From DASQVO01 sp035640715 (GTDB lineage Bacteria; Actinomycetota; Actinomycetes; Streptosporangiales; Streptosporangiaceae): a stretch of DNA of 22,844 nucleotides. The position numbers and the translations under genes were made by a program. The notes beneath the pieces are model-generated. The model did no database searches. It saw nothing but the letters and a program-made list of their open reading frames with translations, and was not told the DNA's origin. Position 1 is the first letter of the stretch. Each line of letters begins with the position of its first letter. Location: NCBI GenBank assembly GCA_035640715.1, contig DASQVO010000337.1, forward strand, positions 1 to 22,844, given 5' to 3'. Of this stretch, positions 7,608 to 15,713 are shown in pieces.

Positions 7608-7737
7608 TGCCGCATGAGACGGGCGGGCCGTCGAGGGTGGGCGGCGGCCCGCCACGCGGCTGGTACGGCCGCCTGCGTCACAGCCGCGGCACCCAGCGTG
7701 GCCGTCGTCTCCGTCGCGTCAGCGGGGGCGGGGACGG

Positions 7738-7780
7738 CGGTCACCCGGAGACGACGGTCACCCGGAGACGACGGTCACCC
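7738..7780. repeat. 17-bp tandem repeat (about 2.5 copies) after prs
   Basis: The unit CGGTCACCCGGAGACGA is perfectly repeated at 7738-7754 and 7755-7771, followed by the partial copy CGGTCACCC at 7772-7780. The GGAGACGAC part is complementary to GTCGTCTCC at 7704-7712, so either copy can form an alternative stem with that single site in the prs 3' region. Confidence 0.85.
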
Positions 7781-7797
7781 ACCCGGCTCCGCGCAGA

Positions 7798-8772
7798 TCA
7801 GCTCTGGCCGTCGAACAGGCTGGTCACGGAGCCGTCGCTGAACACTTCATTGATCGCGCGGGCTATCAGCGGAGCGATCGACAGCACAGTGAGCTTGTCG
7901 AACTGCCGCTCCGGCTGTATCGGCAGCGTATTCGTGATGACGACCTCGCTGATCGGCGAGTTCTTCAGCACGTCGATCGCGGGGCCGGAAAGCACGCCGT
8001 GCGTGGCCGTCGCGATGATGCCGGCAGCGCCCTGCTCGACCAGGGCGTCCGCCGCCTTCGCGATGGTCGAGCCCGTGTCGATCATGTCATCCACCAGGAT
8101 GCAGGTGCGGCCTGCCACCTGTCCGACGACCTCGAACACCCTGACCTGATTGGCGACTTCCGGATCCCGCCGCTTGTGAATGATCGCCAGCGGGCAGCCG
8201 AGCCGGTCGGTCCAGCGCTCGCACATCCGGACCCGGCCGGCGTCCGGCGCCACGACTGTGACCTGCGAGAGATCCAGCTTGTCCTCGATGTATCCGGCCA
8301 GAATAGGCAGTGCGAACAGATGATCAACCGGGCCGTCGAAGAAACCCTGGATCTGGGCGGTGTGCAGGTCGACGGCCATCAGCCGGTCGGCGCCCGCCGT
8401 CGCGAACAGGTCCGCCATGAGCCGCGCCGAGATCGGCTCCCTGCCCCAGCTCTTCTTGTCCTGGCGGGCATAGCCGTAGAACGGGACGACGACCGTGATC
8501 TGCCTGGCCGAGGCCCTCTTGAGGGCGTCGACCATGATCAGCTGCTCCATGATCCACTGGTTGATCGGCGCGGTGTGGCTCTGCAGCACGAACACGTCGC
8601 AGCCGCGGACCGAGTCGAGGAAGCGGACGAAGATCTCGCCGCTGGCGAAATCGAAGAGCTTCGTCGGCGTGAGCTTGATGCCGAGGCAGGCGGCCACCTC
8701 CTCTGCCAGCTGGGGATATGCCCGGCCGGAGACGAGCATCAGCTTCTTGTCGCTGGACGTCGTGCCGCTCAC
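7798..8772 (-). CDS. prs: Ribose-phosphate pyrophosphokinase (PRPP synthetase)
   Basis: Prs transfers pyrophosphate from ATP to ribose 5-phosphate to make PRPP for purine, pyrimidine, histidine, tryptophan and NAD synthesis. The 324-aa product shows the class I features: FASGEIFVRF near residue 45, VVVPFYGYARQDKK, the HKRRDPE flexible loop, and the PRPP-binding ILVDDMIDTGSTI near residue 220. The start is GTG at 8772, which overlaps the glmU stop in a GTGA quadruplet, so the two genes are translationally coupled; GAGGGAGAA lies about 12 nt upstream. The glmU-prs order is conserved in actinobacteria. Confidence 0.97.
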   Translation of the reverse strand: MSGTTSSDKKLMLVSGRAYPQLAEEVAACLGIKLTPTKLFDFASGEIFVRFLDSVRGCDVFVLQSHTAPINQWIMEQLIMVDALKRASARQITVVVPFYGYARQDKKSWGREPISARLMADLFATAGADRLMAVDLHTAQIQGFFDGPVDHLFALPILAGYIEDKLDLSQVTVVAPDAGRVRMCERWTDRLGCPLAIIHKRRDPEVANQVRVFEVVGQVAGRTCILVDDMIDTGSTIAKAADALVEQGAAGIIATATHGVLSGPAIDVLKNSPISEVVITNTLPIQPERQFDKLTVLSIAPLIARAINEVFSDGSVTSLFDGQS

Positions 8773-10211
8773 TGGTTCCGTTCTCCCTCGGATCGGGCCG
8801 CCTCAGCGGCCCGCGCGGATGGCGTTCCTGGCCGGCGCCGTCCCACCCATCCTTCCACGTTGCGCTGCTCGGCCCGGCTGATGCCCAGCGCGCCGGGCGG
8901 GACGTCCTGCGTGATCACGGACCCTGCGGCCGTGTAGGCGCCATCGCCGATAGTCACCGGCGCCACGAGCATGCTATCGCTGCCGATCTTGACGTGATCT
9001 CCCACGGTGGTGTGGTGCTTGGCCGCGCCGTCATAGTTGGCGAATACCGTGGCGGCACCGATGTTGGAATGCTCGCCGATGTTCGCGTCACCCACATACG
9101 ACAGGTGCGGCACCTTGGTACCCTCACCGACGACCGCGTTCTTCATCTCTACGTAGCTGCCGGCTTTAGCGCCGCGCCCCAGCTTCGTTCCGGGCCGCAG
9201 GTAGGTGAACGGGCCGACGCTGGCTCCCGGGCCGATCTCAGCCGAGTCGCAGACGGCGTTGATCACGGTCGCGCCCTCGCCGACCTTGGTGTCGCGGAGC
9301 ACACAGCCGGGGCCGACACGTGCCCCCGACCCGATCGCGGTACCGCCCTCGAGATGCGTGGACGGCCCGATTTCGGCGTCCGGCTCCAGGGTCACGTCCA
9401 CGTCGATCCACGTGGTCGCCGGATCCACGATCGTCACCCCGGCCCGCATCCAGTGCTCGAGCAGCCTGTCGTTGCATACCCGCCGGGCGTGGGCCAGCTG
9501 GACCCGGTCGTTCACGCCCTGGATCTCGGTGGGATCCGCTGCCTGCACGGTGCCCACGCGGTGACCGTCGCCACGCAGGATCACGACGACATCGGTGAGA
9601 TACTCCTGGCCTTGGGCGTTATCGGTTGGCACCCGCTTGACCGCGTCGGCGAGCAGGGCCCCGTCAAACGCGTAGCAGCCGGAGTTGATCTCGTCGATCC
9701 GCCGCTGCGCATCAGTGGCGTCCGCCTCCTCGACGATCTCGGTCATGGCACCCGAGGCGTCACGGACGATCCGGCCGTATCCCGCGGGATCGCCGACCCG
9801 CGCGGTGAGCACGGTCACCGCGTTGCACGCGGTTTCATGCTCGCGCGCCAGGTCGCGCAGGGTCGCGGCGCGCAGCAACGGCATGTCGGCGTAGGTTGCG
9901 ATCACCTGGCCCTGAATCGGGCCCACGGCCTCGATCACGGTCCGCACCGCATGGCCGGTCCCGCCCTGCCGCTCCTGGACCACCACCTGAGCGCCGGGCG
10001 CGTGCCCGGCGACATGCGCGCTCACCTCTTCGCGGCCATGACCGACCACGACGACGAGGCGCTGGGGATCAAGCTCACGCGCGGCGGCGAGCGCGTGGCC
10101 GAGCATGCTGCGCCCGCACAGCGGATGCAGCACCTTGGGAACCTTGGATTTCATTCGCGTTCCCTCGCCCGCGGCGAGGATGATTACGGCGGCCGGGCGA
10201 CTAGCGCTCAC
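8769..10211 (-). CDS. glmU: Bifunctional UDP-N-acetylglucosamine pyrophosphorylase / glucosamine-1-phosphate N-acetyltransferase
   Basis: GlmU makes UDP-GlcNAc for peptidoglycan: its C-terminal half acetylates glucosamine-1-phosphate and its N-terminal half adds UMP. The N-terminal domain has the nucleotidyltransferase signature LAAGEGTRMKSKVPK (residues 12-26) and QGGTGHAV. The C-terminal half is a left-handed beta-helix of hexapeptide repeats with KAGSYVEMKNAVVGEG, HLSYVGDA and NYDG motifs. The start is the GTG at 10211, giving VSASRPAAVIILAAGEGTRM, because GAGGAG lies about 9 nt upstream and the N-terminus then has family length (480 aa). An open frame reaches 10271 but adds non-family sequence. 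The 250-base gap upstream (10212-10461) holds no gene I can support. The C-terminal about 25 residues are charged and probably disordered. Confidence 0.96.
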   Translation of the reverse strand: MSASRPAAVIILAAGEGTRMKSKVPKVLHPLCGRSMLGHALAAARELDPQRLVVVVGHGREEVSAHVAGHAPGAQVVVQERQGGTGHAVRTVIEAVGPIQGQVIATYADMPLLRAATLRDLAREHETACNAVTVLTARVGDPAGYGRIVRDASGAMTEIVEEADATDAQRRIDEINSGCYAFDGALLADAVKRVPTDNAQGQEYLTDVVVILRGDGHRVGTVQAADPTEIQGVNDRVQLAHARRVCNDRLLEHWMRAGVTIVDPATTWIDVDVTLEPDAEIGPSTHLEGGTAIGSGARVGPGCVLRDTKVGEGATVINAVCDSAEIGPGASVGPFTYLRPGTKLGRGAKAGSYVEMKNAVVGEGTKVPHLSYVGDANIGEHSNIGAATVFANYDGAAKHHTTVGDHVKIGSDSMLVAPVTIGDGAYTAAGSVITQDVPPGALGISRAEQRNVEGWVGRRRPGTPSARAAEAARSEGERNQ

Positions 10212-10461
10212 TCCGCAGAGCTCCTCGGAATCGCTGCCGATATGTGTCAGGGCAATGACAAATCTGTTCACGTGCCCCTCACTGGGAGGATACCGCCCGG
10301 CCGCATTGGCCTGCTGCCCTGTTCGGCGAGCCGGTCCGTCTTATCGGCCGCCGGGCGGGCCGTCGGCACGGGCCGCAGTCTGGCGGCTCCGGTCCCCTGC
10401 CGGCCGTGGCAAGCCGGCGGCCAGCGGCTTCATTCCCGCGGCCGAAGCTCAATATGCGAGG

Positions 10462-11436
10462 TCAGCGCCCCGGCAGGCCGAGGGTGATGTCGGCCTGCCT
10501 GCTCCGGGCATCATCCGGGCGCAGCGCGATCACGCCGGGCCGGTAACCGCTTGCGACGAGCGCGTAACGGCCAGATGGCACGTCGTTGAATATGAAATGG
10601 CCGCTCGCGTCCGCGACCGTGGCGGCCACTTCCACGCCGGCCGTGTCGGCCAGCGACAGGCGCGCGCCGGGGAACGGACGGTCGCCATCCGCGGCCAGGA
10701 CCGTGCCGACGACCCGGCCGGAGGCGGGGATCTCCATATCACGCCGGGCGATCTGGCCCTCTGCCACGACGACCTGCACCGCTACCGGGGTGTAGGCGGT
10801 AGCGGCCACTACGAGCGCATACTGCTCCTCGGCCAGGTGGGTCAGGGTGAAGGTGCCGTCAGCAGCCGTCGTCGTCACGCCGGCTATCTCCCCGCGCCCG
10901 TCGGCCACAGTCACGATGGCGCCGCCCACCGGCTGGCCCGAGCCTGCCACCCGTACCGTGCCCGCCAGGCCGCTGCCGCCGCGCAGGACCACGTCATGGC
11001 TGGCGGCCGCGCCCGCCGCAATGACCACTCCGGCCGCGGGCTGATACCCAGACGCGGACGCGATCACCAGGTAGGACCCCGCGCTGGGAGCCGCCAGCCG
11101 GTACTGGCCCCCGCTGTCGGTCTTGGACACGGCGATCTGCCGCCCGGACAGGTCGGCCAGCGTGACGGCCGCCCCGGCGATGGGAGCACCATCGGCGGTG
11201 CGCACGTGCCCGCTCACCGGAACATCAGCGGCACCCGCGCCGCCCCCCGGCCCCGCGGGCCCTGTGTGTCCTGTGTGTTCTGCGGACCTTGCAGGTGGAA
11301 TCCTGGCCGGCAGCGGCCCCGCAGCCAGGGCACCGCCCGTCACCCGGCCCGCGGGCGCGGCACTGCTCCCAGCCGGGTCGTCCGCAGCAGACGGGTATCG
11401 CGGAGCGAACCAATCTGGTTCATCAACCTGATCCAC
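10462..11436 (-). CDS. Protein with three carboxypeptidase-regulatory-like (Ig-like) beta-sandwich repeats
   Basis: The 324-aa product has a disordered N-terminal stretch of about 75 residues (DQVDEPDWFAPRYPS, then Pro/Ala/Gly-rich). Three repeats of about 80 residues follow, beginning PVSGHVRTADGAPIAGA, GLAGTVRVAGSGQPVGGA and GRVVGTVLAADGDRPFPGA. Each has the pattern G.V....G.P..GA.V.......G......T...G.Y.L..L..G.Y.L...A.GY of carboxypeptidase regulatory-like/transthyretin-like domains. No signal peptide or membrane helix is visible, so the protein should be cytosolic. The same repeats form the tail of the upstream MFS transporter, whose stop overlaps a GTG (11445) in this frame. I prefer the GTG at 11436, which has AAGGAG at 8 nt spacing. 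The role is unknown; partnership with the transporter tail is inferred. Confidence 0.85.
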   Translation of the reverse strand: MDQVDEPDWFAPRYPSAADDPAGSSAAPAGRVTGGALAAGPLPARIPPARSAEHTGHTGPAGPGGGAGAADVPVSGHVRTADGAPIAGAAVTLADLSGRQIAVSKTDSGGQYRLAAPSAGSYLVIASASGYQPAAGVVIAAGAAASHDVVLRGGSGLAGTVRVAGSGQPVGGAIVTVADGRGEIAGVTTTAADGTFTLTHLAEEQYALVVAATAYTPVAVQVVVAEGQIARRDMEIPASGRVVGTVLAADGDRPFPGARLSLADTAGVEVAATVADASGHFIFNDVPSGRYALVASGYRPGVIALRPDDARSRQADITLGLPGR

Positions 11437-11441
11437 TGGAC

Positions 11442-14234
11442 TCACTCCTTGCCGTGAGGTGTCCGGAGTTGCGGCGCCAGGGCATCCCACCCGGCCGCCG
11501 GGCCCGCTGAGCCAGCGTCCCCTGAACCGGGGCCTGCCGAACCGTACCCGGCCGGGCCAGCGCTCGCTGAACCGTACCCGGCCGGGCCAGCGCTCGCGGA
11601 GGCGGGGGCCGCCGGGCCTGGACTGGCTGAGCGACCGCCGAGGCGGACGGTGACAGACGCCGTTTCGCCGCTGGTCACCTCCACGCCGGCCGAGACGGGC
11701 TCGTGACCGCCCGCGATGAGGACGTGCTCGCCGTCACCGAGGCCGGTCAGCCGGTACCGCCCGTAGGAGTCCGTGGTAGCGCTGGCGACGATCTGCCCGG
11801 CCGCGTTGGCGGCCGTCACGAGGATGCCCGGCGCAGGTTCCCCGCCGGGCGTGCGCACGACGCCGTATACCTCGCGTTCCGGCGGCAGTATCAGCTGCGC
11901 GGTCTCGACGTGCCCGTTCAGCTCGATCTCCCTGCTGGCTGGCAGGTGACCGGACGCGGTGGCGGTGACGGCGTACCTTCCCGCTGGTGTGCCCTCGACG
12001 AGGAACTCACCGTCGGCGCTGGTAACGGCGCTATCGACGACATTGCCCGCCATGTCACTGATGATGACCTTGGCCCCGGCAAGCGGAGTCCTGTCCTGCG
12101 CGGCGGACCGCACCATGCCGGTGAGGCCGCCGCTGCCCGCGAGGACGAAATCCCTCTGGACCGCGGCGCCGGCCTGGACCAGGAGAGCCTCCGCAGTCGG
12201 CTCGTGACCGCGCGCGCTCACGATCACCGTCAGCGCCACGGGAGGCAGCCCGGTGATCCGGTACCGGCCGTCGGGTGCGGCCACAGCTCGCGCCACCTGG
12301 CGGCCCTCTGCGGACGTCACCGTAATGACGGCGCTGGCGACAGGGCGCCCGCCGAGGTCACGGACGGTGCCGGTGAGCCCGGGCCCGGCGGGCGCACCGG
12401 CTCCGTTGGCTGCCAGGCGTTCGGCTGGCGCGGTCGCGTCCATACCGGGCAGCACGAGCTCGCTCGGCTCCCAGGTACCCTCGGCGGCGAGTTCCGCCCC
12501 GACGGACTCCGGTGCTGCCGCTGCCCCCTTGGCCCGGCCGGTCAGCAGGGAAGCGATGGCGGCGATTACGTTCGCGGCGATCGCGAACCAGAAGGCGATC
12601 CCCACCCCGCTGTGGAACGGGTGGGTGATCACGTTCGGGAAGAAGTCCCGTCCGGTCAGGTACGCGGCGTGCGAGGCCGGCAGGTGACCGAGCAGCGGGC
12701 CCAGTAGCTGCTGCATCGGGTTGTAGCCGAGGAATGCCGCGAACAGGACCCCGATCGGCGGCAGGTGGCCGATCGTATGCGCGGCGCTGGCCGGTACACC
12801 CTGCGAGATGAGGCCGCCCGACAGCGACGCCGGCAGGGTACCAGTGAGCCCGGTCACGATCAGCGAGAAGAAGATGCCGATCGACAGGACGAAGGCGGCG
12901 TTCTGGAAGGTCGCGATCGTGCCGCCGGCCGCACCGCGCTGGTTCGCTGGAACGGAGTTCATGATCTCGGCCCGGTTCGGCGAGGCGAACAGGCCGGAGC
13001 CGAAGCCGTTCAGCACCAGCACGACCGCGAATATCCCGTAGGAGAAGTTCACGGGCAGGAACATGAGGAATACGAAGCTCAGGGCGGTCAGCAGCGAACC
13101 GCCCACCGTGAACGCCCGCGCACCGAACCGGTCCGACAGCCAGCCGGACAGCGGCGCGGAGACCAGGAACCCGATGGTCAGCGGGACCAAGTAGATGCCG
13201 GCCCACAGCGGTGTCTGGGAGAAGCTGTAGCCGTGCAGCGGCAGCCAGATGCCCTGCAGCCAGATGATGAGGGTGAACTGCATGCCGCCCCGGCCGAGCG
13301 CGAGCATCAGGTTGGCCACGTTCCCTGCCGCGAACGCCCGTATGCGGAACAGCGACATCCTGAACATCGGCTGCGCGACCTTCGTCTCGACAAACACGAA
13401 GATCACCAGCGCCGCCAGGCCGCCGAAGATCATCGAGAGCACGAACGGGCTGGTCCAGCCCATGGCGTGGCCCCCGTACGGCTCCAGGCCGTAGGTGATG
13501 CCGATGAGGATCGCGATCAGGCCGACGGCGAACAGGATGTTGCCCCACCAGTCCATCCGGGCCGGCTGCCGCTCGCTGAGGTCGTGCAGCATGAAATAGG
13601 CCCAGAACGTGCCGAAGACGCCGAACGGCACGGACACCAGGAAGATGTAGTGCCAGTTGATGGGCGCGAGCACGCCACCGAGGAGCAGGCCGAGGAACGA
13701 GCCGGCGATCGCGGCGATCGCGTTCATCCCGAGCGCCGTGCCGCGCTGGTTGGCCGGGAAGGCGTCGGTAAGGATCGCAGTGGAGTTGGCGAACAGGAAC
13801 GCGCCGCCGATGCCTTGCACGATGCGCCAGACGATCAGCCACAGCGCCGCTTTGGTGCCGCTCATCCAGGTCACGGCGAGGAAGATGGAGGCCAGCGCGA
13901 AGACCGCGAAGCCGATGTTGTACATGCGCACGCGGCCGAACATGTCGCCGAGCCGGCCGAAGGACACCACGAGCACGGCCGACACGACCAGGAAGCCCAT
14001 GAACATCCACAGCAGGTAACTGGTGTTGCTCGACGCGAGAGGGTTGACCTTGATGCCACGGAAGATGTCCGGCAGCGCGATAAGCACGATCGACTGGTTG
14101 ATCGTGGCCATCAGCACGCCGAGCGTGGTGTTCGACAGCGCGATCCACTTATAGTTCGGGCCGGGCTGCCACGGCCCTCCTCGCCTGGCGTGTGCGGCCG
14201 GACCCGCGCCGGCTACATCGGATTTCACCGCCAT
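11442..14234 (-). CDS. MFS exporter (DHA2/14-TMS type) with C-terminal Ig-like repeat tail
   Basis: The protein (930 aa) has an MFS domain at about residues 25-565 with 14 hydrophobic segments. The motif GRLGDMFGRVRM is in loop 2-3, WRIVQGIGGAFLF in helix 4, the motif C-like GSFLGLLLGGVL in helix 5, and LSDRFGAR in the second half. This fits the EmrB/QacA drug:proton antiporter family, which normally stops near 500 aa. Here a linker leads to three beta-sandwich repeats (from about residue 619: GLTGTVRDLGGRPVASA, GLTGMVRSAAQDRTPLAGA, YGVVRTPGGEPAPGI) and a low-complexity Gly/Ala/Ser/Pro tail. With 14 helices both ends should be cytoplasmic. The start ATG at 14234 is preceded by AGGGG at 11 nt; a GTG at 14255 is an alternative. 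Substrate unknown. It overlaps the downstream repeat protein. Confidence 0.9.
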   Translation of the reverse strand: MAVKSDVAGAGPAAHARRGGPWQPGPNYKWIALSNTTLGVLMATINQSIVLIALPDIFRGIKVNPLASSNTSYLLWMFMGFLVVSAVLVVSFGRLGDMFGRVRMYNIGFAVFALASIFLAVTWMSGTKAALWLIVWRIVQGIGGAFLFANSTAILTDAFPANQRGTALGMNAIAAIAGSFLGLLLGGVLAPINWHYIFLVSVPFGVFGTFWAYFMLHDLSERQPARMDWWGNILFAVGLIAILIGITYGLEPYGGHAMGWTSPFVLSMIFGGLAALVIFVFVETKVAQPMFRMSLFRIRAFAAGNVANLMLALGRGGMQFTLIIWLQGIWLPLHGYSFSQTPLWAGIYLVPLTIGFLVSAPLSGWLSDRFGARAFTVGGSLLTALSFVFLMFLPVNFSYGIFAVVLVLNGFGSGLFASPNRAEIMNSVPANQRGAAGGTIATFQNAAFVLSIGIFFSLIVTGLTGTLPASLSGGLISQGVPASAAHTIGHLPPIGVLFAAFLGYNPMQQLLGPLLGHLPASHAAYLTGRDFFPNVITHPFHSGVGIAFWFAIAANVIAAIASLLTGRAKGAAAAPESVGAELAAEGTWEPSELVLPGMDATAPAERLAANGAGAPAGPGLTGTVRDLGGRPVASAVITVTSAEGRQVARAVAAPDGRYRITGLPPVALTVIVSARGHEPTAEALLVQAGAAVQRDFVLAGSGGLTGMVRSAAQDRTPLAGAKVIISDMAGNVVDSAVTSADGEFLVEGTPAGRYAVTATASGHLPASREIELNGHVETAQLILPPEREVYGVVRTPGGEPAPGILVTAANAAGQIVASATTDSYGRYRLTGLGDGEHVLIAGGHEPVSAGVEVTSGETASVTVRLGGRSASPGPAAPASASAGPAGYGSASAGPAGYGSAGPGSGDAGSAGPAAGWDALAPQLRTPHGKE
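11539..11597. repeat. 30-bp tandem repeat encoding the exporter's low-complexity tail
   Basis: Two near-perfect 30-bp units start at 11539 and 11569 (GAACCGTACCCGGCCGGGCC and following bases). In frame they encode a duplicated Ala-Gly-Pro-Ala-Gly-Tyr-Gly-Ser block. The period is a multiple of three, so repeat-number change would leave the reading frame intact. Confidence 0.85.
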
Positions 14235-14718
14235 AGATGAACGAGCCCCTAACACCTTGAGAAGTCGCAGATAACTTGCTTAATGTCAACTAACGATATC
14301 AGAGGGACTGCATCGCAGCGGCACGGTCGCCTTCTCTGCCCGTGCTTCCCGCGCGGCCCGGCAGCGTCGGCCGGTCCGCCGGGCGATTGGCCGCCAGGCA
14401 CGGCCCGACCAGCCCGGCACAGCCTCTCCGGCGTGTGACAACAGCACGTCCTCGTGATCTCATGCCGAGCCCAGCCGAAGTCCTGCCCGACGGCGGGCGC
14501 GCATTCCGGCAGCGCACGCGTGACACCTGGCTCATCCGGCAGCGCACGCGTGGCACCCGGTTCATCCGGCAGTGGGACTGGTACCTGGCTCATCCGGCAG
14601 TGGGGGCATGGCAGCGCTCTCCCAGATTCTCCCGGGCTCGGCTCTCCCGGGTTCTCCCGGGCGCGCGGAATACCTTCCCGCGGCCAGGGACACGCTCGCC
14701 TCGAATGTGTTAGTCAAA
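14235..14718. other. Divergent intergenic region between the MFS gene and the HTH gene
   Basis: No gene here is convincing. The end next to the MFS gene is AT-rich (about 14270-14300) and contains TTGACA on the minus strand (14289-14284), a possible -35 for the transporter, but no good -10 stands 16-18 bp away. Imperfect tandem repeats fill 14503-14607, and several CTCCCGGG-type repeats lie at 14620-14665, ahead of the plus-strand gene. Confidence 0.5.
14503..14607. repeat. Imperfect tandem repeat, about four units of 28-30 bp
   Basis: The core TCCGGCAG recurs at 14505, 14535, 14565 and 14593 (periods 30, 30 and 28). The first two units share TCCGGCAGCGCACGCGTG and later bases; the last two share TCCGGCAGTGGG. 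The array lies 110-215 bp upstream of the plus-strand gene at 14719. Confidence 0.8.
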
Positions 14719-15672
14719 ATGTCAGAGGCTCCGCGTACCGTTCCGAATATGAACTCAAGGTTGGACTTTCCCCTCATACGCGAGCAGGCCATTATGCTCC
14801 GCCGGGCGGGGAAGTCCCGCCGCGAGATCAAGGAAATCCTCCGCATTGGGAGCAATCAGACCCTGAACGAAGCCCTGAAGGGAGAGCCACCACCCGAGTG
14901 GACACGGCGGCCTAACGCCAAGGACGGCCTGCGCGCCAAAGCGAGGGAATTGCGCGCGGAGGGCCTGGACTACGAGGAGATAGCCGCAGAGCCCCGCGTC
15001 TCGAAGAGTTCCGTCTCCCTATGGGTGCGGGATCTCCCCCGGCCACCGCGGCTGAGCTATGCGGAATGCCGGAAACGGGCAGCAGAAGGGGCACGCCGCT
15101 ACTGGGACGCCGAGCGCCCGGCCCGCGAGGCCGCCCGGGCCGCGGACCGGGCCGCCGCCGCTGCCCAGATCGGCCAACTGTCCGACCGCGAGATCCTCAT
15201 CGCCGGTGCCATCGCCTACTGGTGTGAGGGAGCCAAGAGCAAGCCATACCGGCGTGCCGAGGACGTGAACTTCATTAACAGCGACGCCGATCTAATACGG
15301 CTGTTCCTGCGGTTCCTCGGTCTCGCCGGAATCACACCGCAGCGCCTGAGATACAGGCTGCACATTCACGAAACGGCCGACATCGAAGCCGCGACTCGGT
15401 ACTGGCAGGGAGTGACCGGTGCCGCGCCCGATCAGTTTAGTCAGCCGACCATCAAACGGCACAAACCCAAGATAAGCCGCAGGAATACTGGCGCTGATTA
15501 CCACGGCTGCCTCCAAATCCGCGTAGCCGGAAGCCGTGACCTCTATCGGAAGATAGAGGGCTGGGCCTCAGCAGTCATGGGCGCCGATGACCTTGGCAAC
15601 CGCAGCGCTCAGCCCTCCGGCCCGGACACCCAGGCCGATCAGGAAAAGCCTGGCGCTGTGCCGGTATCGTAG
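14719..15672 (+). CDS. HTH protein with LAGLIDADG-like C-terminal region
   Basis: The 317-aa product begins MSEAPRTV and has two probable helix-turn-helix units. The first is at about residues 20-50 (EQAIMLRRAGKSRREIKEIL, then GSNQTLNEAL). The second is at about 75-105 (RELRAEGLDYEEIAAEPRVS, then KSSVSLWVRDLP). A basic/alanine-rich helix follows, then a domain starting LSDREILIAGAIAYWCEG and continuing DVNFINSDADLIRLFLRFLG, HIHETADIEAA and YHGCLQIRVAGSRDLYRKIE. A glycine-rich helix ending in EG followed by the NSD..LI..F...L pattern is reminiscent of LAGLIDADG endonuclease folds, but this is a loose match. The start is uncertain: ATG 14719 or 14749, neither with a Shine-Dalgarno. It ends 41 nt before tRNA-Gln, on the same strand. 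DNA binding is likely; cleavage is speculative. Confidence 0.75.
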   Translation: MSEAPRTVPNMNSRLDFPLIREQAIMLRRAGKSRREIKEILRIGSNQTLNEALKGEPPPEWTRRPNAKDGLRAKARELRAEGLDYEEIAAEPRVSKSSVSLWVRDLPRPPRLSYAECRKRAAEGARRYWDAERPAREAARAADRAAAAAQIGQLSDREILIAGAIAYWCEGAKSKPYRRAEDVNFINSDADLIRLFLRFLGLAGITPQRLRYRLHIHETADIEAATRYWQGVTGAAPDQFSQPTIKRHKPKISRRNTGADYHGCLQIRVAGSRDLYRKIEGWASAVMGADDLGNRSAQPSGPDTQADQEKPGAVPVS

Positions 15673-15713
15673 TGAAGTCGCTCCGGAGCCTGGCCTGCTG
15701 CCGGAGAAGGCAC

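Larger units (their letters stand above)
7037..7797. other. Long intergenic region between the SARP gene and prs
   Basis: I find no convincing gene in these 761 bases. The part next to the SARP gene (about 7175-7230) is AT-richer and is the likely site of its promoter, although no consensus -35/-10 pair is clear. The part next to prs is full of hairpins: GGGGCGCG/CGCGCCCC (7460-7484), GTCCCTTG/CAAGGGAC (7542-7567) and the strong 7572-7607 hairpin. A 17-bp tandem repeat at 7738-7780 lies just beyond the prs stop. Confidence 0.6.

Noticed and set aside
8718..10487. Plus-strand open frame of 589 codons antisense to glmU
   Set aside because: No recognisable domain; it lies over an unmistakable glmU gene on the minus strand and is explained by GC-biased codon use.
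12358..14148. Second minus-strand open frame overlapping the MFS gene
   Set aside because: It is an Arg/His/Ala-rich frameshifted shadow of the MFS coding sequence with no motif or Shine-Dalgarno.
12765..14240. Plus-strand open frame of 491 codons antisense to the MFS gene
   Set aside because: Its translation is a highly charged, repetitive Arg/Glu/His/Asp-rich string, typical of the complement of a GC-rich membrane-protein gene. The opposite strand encodes a clear MFS transporter.
14249..14593. Minus-strand 114-codon frame with repeated DEPG.TRALP
   Set aside because: The peptide repeat only reflects the 28-30-bp DNA tandem array; the frame overlaps the start of the MFS gene, has no Shine-Dalgarno and degenerates outside the array.
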